From Citromicrobium sp. JLT1363 (GTDB lineage Bacteria; Pseudomonadota; Alphaproteobacteria; Sphingomonadales; Sphingomonadaceae): a DNA stretch of 64,000 nucleotides. Each line of letters starts with the position of its first letter. Within the stretch, counting starts at the first letter, position 1. The position numbers were made by a program, and so were the translations under genes. This document shows positions 60,760-64,000 of the stretch, piece after piece. The stretch spans positions 248,001 through 312,000 of the forward strand of contig NZ_AEUE01000004.1 in assembly GCF_000186705.1 (NCBI RefSeq), in the 5' to 3' direction. The notes beneath the pieces are model-generated. The model was not told the origin of the DNA. It ran no database searches and saw nothing but the letters and a program-made list of their open reading frames with translations.

Positions 60760-60996
60760 ATGAGCGATACTGCCGACCGCGTACAGAAGATTGTCGTCGA
60801 GCACCTGGGCGTGGAAGCCGACAAGGTAACGCAGGACGCCAGCTTCATCGACGATCTGGGCGCGGACAGCCTCGACATCGTCGAGCTGGTGATGGCCTTC
60901 GAAGAAGAATTCGGCGTGGAAATCCCCGACGATGCGGCTGAGAAGATCAGCACTGTCGGCGATGCCACCAAGTACATCGAAGAGCACAAGGGCTAA
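60760..60996 (+). CDS. acpP: Acyl carrier protein
   Basis: The 78-residue acidic helical protein carries growing acyl chains. The phosphopantetheine Ser lies in [15 protein letters not shown] near residue 38, and [20 protein letters not shown] near 50-69 is the usual helix III region. AGGGA lies right before the ATG. A strong stem sits between it and fabF, which is in line with higher acpP expression. Confidence 0.98.
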   Translation: MSDTADRVQKIVVEHLGVEADKVTQDASFIDDLGADSLDIVELVMAFEEEFGVEIPDDAAEKISTVGDATKYIEEHKG

Positions 60997-61038
60997 GCCC
61001 GATCTGCTCTGGCGGCGACGTTATGTCGCCCGATCTTA

Positions 61039-61075
61039 CAGGCCCGACCCGGACAGCGGGCCGGGCCTGATTTCG
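61039..61075 (+). terminator. Partial terminator between acpP and fabF
   Basis: CAGGCCCG-A-CCCG pairs with CGGG-C-CGGGCCTG, with one mismatch, around GACAG. It is followed by ATTTCGTTT. It is likely to be leaky, because fabF starts 16 bases later. Confidence 0.55.
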
Positions 61076-61090
61076 TTTATGGAGAAGTGA

Positions 61091-62350
61091 ATGCGCCGCG
61101 TTGTCGTAACCGGACTTGGCCTCGTCACCCCGCTGGGCAGCGATGTCGAAACCTCGTGGAAGAACCTTATCGCGGGCAAGAGCGGCGCAGGGCCGATCAC
61201 CCGCTTCGACGCGTCGAACCAGAAGGCGACCATTGCCTGCGAGGTGAAGGGCAAGGAGCACGAGTGGGGCTTCGATCCCGACAAGCGCGTCGATCCGAAG
61301 ATTCAGCGCCAGGTCGACCCTTTCATCGTCTACGGACTCGACGCGGCAGGGCAGGCGATGGAAGATGCCGGCCTTACCGAGATGGACCAGGCCCTGAAGG
61401 AGCGCACCGGTGTTTCGATTGGTGCGGGTATCGGCGGCCTTCCGGGGATCGAGTACGAATCGGTCAACCTGCATGAGCGCGGCCCGGGCCGGGTTTCCCC
61501 GCACTTTGTCCATGGACGCATCATCAACCTCATCAGTGGTCAGGTCTCTATCCGCTACGGCCTGATGGGGCCCAACCACGCGGTGGTCACCGCGTGCTCG
61601 ACCGGCGCGCACTCGATCGGCGATGCGGCGCGCATGATCCGCGACGACGATGCCGACATCATGCTGGCCGGTGGTTCGGAATCGACCATCAACCCGCTGG
61701 GCATTGCAGGCTTCGCGCAGGCCCGTGCGCTCAACACCGGTTACAACGACCGGCCTGAGCAGGCGAGCCGCCCCTACGACCGCAACCGCGAAGGCTTTGT
61801 GCTGGGCGAGGGCGCGGGCGTTGTCGTGCTGGAGGAATACGAGCACGCCAAGGCACGCGGCGCCAAGATCTACGCCGAAGTCGTCGGCTACGGCCTGTCG
61901 GGCGATGCCTACCACGTTACCGCGCCGCATCCCGAGGGCAAGGGTGCCGAACTCTCGATGCGGATGGCGCTGCGCAAGGCCGGGCTCGAGCCGAGCGATG
62001 TCGACTACATCAACGCCCACGGCACCTCCACCATGGCCGACACGATCGAACTGGCGGCAGCAAAGCGGGTCTTCGGCGATGATCTGAGCGGCGCGTCGAT
62101 GAGCAGCACCAAGTCCGCGATCGGTCACCTCCTTGGCGGTGCGGGCGCGGTGGAGAGCATCTTCTGCATCCTCGCCATCCGCGACCAGATCGTGCCGCCC
62201 ACGCTCAACCTCGACGATCCCGACGATGGCACCGAAGGCGTCGACCTCGTGCCCCACACCGCGAAAAGGCGTGAGGTCGAAGCAGTTCTCAACAACAGCT
62301 TCGGTTTCGGCGGCACCAATGCCAGCCTCGTGATGAAGAAAGTGGACTGA
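61091..62350 (+). CDS. fabF: 3-oxoacyl-ACP synthase II (FabF)
   Basis: The 419-residue condensing enzyme extends acyl-ACP with malonyl-ACP. The catalytic Cys is in VVTACSTGAHSIG near residue 169, and the two His in NAHGTSTMADT near 309 and SAIGHLLGGAGAVE near 346. The thiolase fold is complete, with a normal length. GGAGAAG precedes the ATG. It follows acpP, a standard pair, and overlaps mltG by one base. Confidence 0.97.
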   Translation: MRRVVVTGLGLVTPLGSDVETSWKNLIAGKSGAGPITRFDASNQKATIACEVKGKEHEWGFDPDKRVDPKIQRQVDPFIVYGLDAAGQAMEDAGLTEMDQALKERTGVSIGAGIGGLPGIEYESVNLHERGPGRVSPHFVHGRIINLISGQVSIRYGLMGPNHAVVTACSTGAHSIGDAARMIRDDDADIMLAGGSESTINPLGIAGFAQARALNTGYNDRPEQASRPYDRNREGFVLGEGAGVVVLEEYEHAKARGAKIYAEVVGYGLSGDAYHVTAPHPEGKGAELSMRMALRKAGLEPSDVDYINAHGTSTMADTIELAAAKRVFGDDLSGASMSSTKSAIGHLLGGAGAVESIFCILAIRDQIVPPTLNLDDPDDGTEGVDLVPHTAKRREVEAVLNNSFGFGGTNASLVMKKVD

Positions 62351-63312
62351 TGATCCGCGCACTCCTCGCGCTGGTGCTCGTCGCAATCGCGCTGGCGGGC
62401 GGCTGGTTCGCGTGGGGCTGGTACGGCCCGGGCCCGGCGCAGGATGATACCTCCTTCATCGTCCGGTCGGGATCGACACTGACATCGGTTGCGCAGCAGC
62501 TGGAGGAAGAAGGCCTGATCGCCCGGCAGGATGCCTTTCTGCTGCGAGCCAAGGTGCTGGGCAGCGGCGATCCGATCAAGGCGGGCGAGTTCCTGCTGCC
62601 CGGCGGAACCAGTCCTGCGGGTATTCTCGACACGCTGCAGCATGGCGAGGTGATCCGCCGGTTCGTCACGATACCCGAAGGCACGCCCTCCATTCTGGTC
62701 TTCGAGACGCTGATGGCCGAAGACCTGCTTACCGGCGAAATTCCGGTGCCCAAGGAAGGCAGCGTGCTGCCCGACACTTATGATTTCGAGCGCGGGGAGG
62801 ATCGTGCGGCAGTGCTCGCGCGGATGCAGGCCGCGATGCGCAATTATCTCGCGGAGGCATGGCCAAAGCGCGCGCAGGATATCGCGGTCGACAATATCCA
62901 GGACGCGGTAACGCTTGCCTCCATCGTCGAGAAGGAAACGGGTATCGCGGAAGAACGCCGCATGGTGGCAGGGCTCTATTCGAACCGTGTGAAGGAAGGC
63001 ATGCTGCTGCAGGCCGACCCGACGATCATCTATCCGATCACCAAAGGCAAGCCGCTCGGGCGCCGCATCCGCCAGTCCGAAATTGCTGCGGTGAATGGCT
63101 ACAACACCTACACGCGCGTCGGATTGCCGACCGGGCCAATCACCAATCCCGGGCGCGAAGCGATCGCGGCAGTGCTCAACCCGGCGGAAACCGATGCTCT
63201 GTTCATGGTTGCCGATGGATCGGGCGGGCACGTGTTCGCCGAAACGCTGGAAGAGCACAATGCGAACGTGGCCGAATGGTACAAGCTGAGGCGCGAGCGC
63301 GGCGAGATGTAG
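62350..63312 (+). CDS. mltG: Endolytic murein transglycosylase MltG
   Basis: The 320-residue protein has a single N-terminal membrane helix (ALLALVLVAIALAGGWFAW), a LysM-like part near residues 35-110, and the YceG catalytic domain with Glu in LASIVEKETGIAEERRMVAG near 193-212, then VKEGMLLQADPTIIYPI near 216-232 and YNTYTRVGLPTGPITNPG near 251-268. It cuts new glycan strands in the periplasm to set their length. Coupling to fabF (acpP-fabF-mltG) is common in proteobacteria. Confidence 0.95.
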   Translation: MIRALLALVLVAIALAGGWFAWGWYGPGPAQDDTSFIVRSGSTLTSVAQQLEEEGLIARQDAFLLRAKVLGSGDPIKAGEFLLPGGTSPAGILDTLQHGEVIRRFVTIPEGTPSILVFETLMAEDLLTGEIPVPKEGSVLPDTYDFERGEDRAAVLARMQAAMRNYLAEAWPKRAQDIAVDNIQDAVTLASIVEKETGIAEERRMVAGLYSNRVKEGMLLQADPTIIYPITKGKPLGRRIRQSEIAAVNGYNTYTRVGLPTGPITNPGREAIAAVLNPAETDALFMVADGSGGHVFAETLEEHNANVAEWYKLRRERGEM

Positions 63313-63320
63313 GCTTCGGC

Positions 63321-63845
63321 ATGTCCGGCGACGCTCCACTTATCGTGACCGCGCAATTGCCCGAAGGTTTACAGGGCTGGGCCACCGGTCTGCGCAATGC
63401 GCACTTCCCGCCGGAGCGTAATCACCTCGCCGCCCATGTCACCCTGTTCCATGCCTTGCCGGGTTTCTGCGAGGCGGAGGTGATCCAGCACGCCCGCCAG
63501 TTGGCAAAGGAATTCGCCCCGGTCGATGCGCGCATTATCGGTGTCATGTCGCTGGGCGGCGGCACGGCAATTCGACTGGAGAGCGAGGGCATGCTTCGCC
63601 TGCGGGCAATGCTTGCAGAGCATTTCCATGGGCTTCTGACCGAGCAGGACCAGGGTGGCAAGCGGCTGCACGTTACGGTCCAGAACAAGGTTTCCAGCAA
63701 GGCCGCGAAGGCGCTTCAAGCCGAACTCGCGCTGCAGGTGGAAGAACGGGCTTTCCGTTTTCGCGGGCTTGGCATCCACCGTTACGAAGGCGGCCCGTGG
63801 ACCATGATCCAGGACGTGAATTTCCGTGGTAAAGCGCGTGCATGA
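63321..63845 (+). CDS. 2'-5' RNA ligase-family (2H phosphoesterase) protein
   Basis: The 174-residue protein has both HxT motifs of the 2H superfamily: HVTLFHAL near residue 36 and HVTVQNKV near 119. Between them is the two-lobed fold with FPPERNHLAAHVTLF and LHVTVQNKVSSKAAKALQ. These enzymes open or close 2'-5' or cyclic phosphate links in RNA or nucleotides; the substrate is unknown. It begins 8 bases after mltG and probably closes the acpP-fabF-mltG unit. Confidence 0.83.
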   Translation: MSGDAPLIVTAQLPEGLQGWATGLRNAHFPPERNHLAAHVTLFHALPGFCEAEVIQHARQLAKEFAPVDARIIGVMSLGGGTAIRLESEGMLRLRAMLAEHFHGLLTEQDQGGKRLHVTVQNKVSSKAAKALQAELALQVEERAFRFRGLGIHRYEGGPWTMIQDVNFRGKARA

Positions 63846-63936
63846 GAAGCACGCAAGACACGCCTTGACCAGGCTGCGCCCCCACCGTAAGAGCGCCGCC
63901 TGCCGTAGAGCCGAGTGCTCCGGCGAAGCCCTGTGG

Positions 63937-64000
63937 GGCGGAGTAGCTCAGGTGGTTAGAGCAGCGGAATCATAATCCGCGTGTCGGGGGTTCGAGTCCC
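63937..64000 (+). tRNA. tRNA-Met (anticodon CAT), truncated by the window end
   Basis: The 5' acceptor half is GGCGGAG, the D arm is GCTCAGGTGGTTAGAGC, the anticodon loop is ATCATAA, and the T arm begins GGGGGTTCGAGTCCC. It looks like the elongator tRNA-Met rather than fMet, which begins with CGC. The 3' end is not in the window. Confidence 0.9.

Overview
The window is a 64 kb piece of a GC-rich alphaproteobacterial chromosome. The best guess is Sphingomonadales, near Erythrobacter or its relatives. The evidence for this is a MipZ division-site ATPase, a mitochondrial-type complex I accessory subunit, a cysteine-free bL31, a GTTC-N7-GTTC LexA box, an EcfG-type stress promoter, and a rpsB-to-fabZ cluster that lacks lpxD/lpxA/lpxB, as expected in bacteria that carry glycosphingolipids instead of LPS. 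The genus call is an inference from these traits; no search was run. Almost all of the DNA is single-copy housekeeping sequence. There is no prophage, transposase, rRNA operon or CRISPR array.

Layout. 1-4 kb: a SIMPL-protein tail, then a PepSY/OmpR-type regulator/sensor kinase group and a polyprenyl diphosphate synthase. 4.1-5.5 kb: a small base-poor accessory island of four genes in two divergent pairs, with two near-identical operators between them. 5.6-9.4 kb: helicase HrpB, a complex I subunit, a class A beta-lactamase with carbapenemase-type cysteines, and the SRP RNA. 10-15.5 kb: dnaX, ybaB, lon, hupB. 15.5-19 kb: rlmB, tRNA-Tyr, a KAS III-like enzyme, psd, and a small membrane-protein gene under a LexA box. 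19.3-32.2 kb: the growth and envelope cluster rpsB-tsf, pyrH-frr-uppS-cdsA-dxr-rseP-bamA-skp-fabZ and rpmE. 32-34.7 kb: DksA-like protein, a 2-oxoglutarate oxygenase, tRNA-His, amino-acid dehydrogenase. 34.8-39.8 kb: cytochrome c maturation operon ccmCDEFGHI. 40-46 kb: kup, a GIY-YIG gene bracketed by REP-like hairpins, and yciB-ftsY-mtaB-dapF on the minus strand. 46-57.6 kb: c-di-GMP enzymes, EVE protein, CsbD, a TPP enzyme, an MFS carrier, pgsA, mipZ, oxyR, rnd. 57.7-64 kb: aspS, an unknown periplasmic protein, acpP-fabF-mltG, a 2H phosphoesterase and a truncated tRNA-Met.

How the genes fit together. Isoprenoid and envelope supply is well represented: dxr makes MEP-pathway precursor, uppS makes the cell-wall carrier lipid, ispB makes the quinone tail, cdsA, psd and pgsA make phospholipids, and acpP, fabF, fabZ and the KAS III-like enzyme make fatty acids. 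BamA, the Skp-like chaperone and RseP assemble and police the outer membrane. Several regulons can be read from promoters: LexA (18.7 kb gene), general stress sigma EcfG (csbD), possible heat shock sigma (lon) and a PhoP-like response regulator (PepSY gene). The most unusual items are the four-gene island at 4.1-5.5 kb, the GIY-YIG/REP arrangement at 42.2-42.6 kb, the SOS-controlled small membrane protein, and a Skp-like chaperone with a canonical EF-hand loop.
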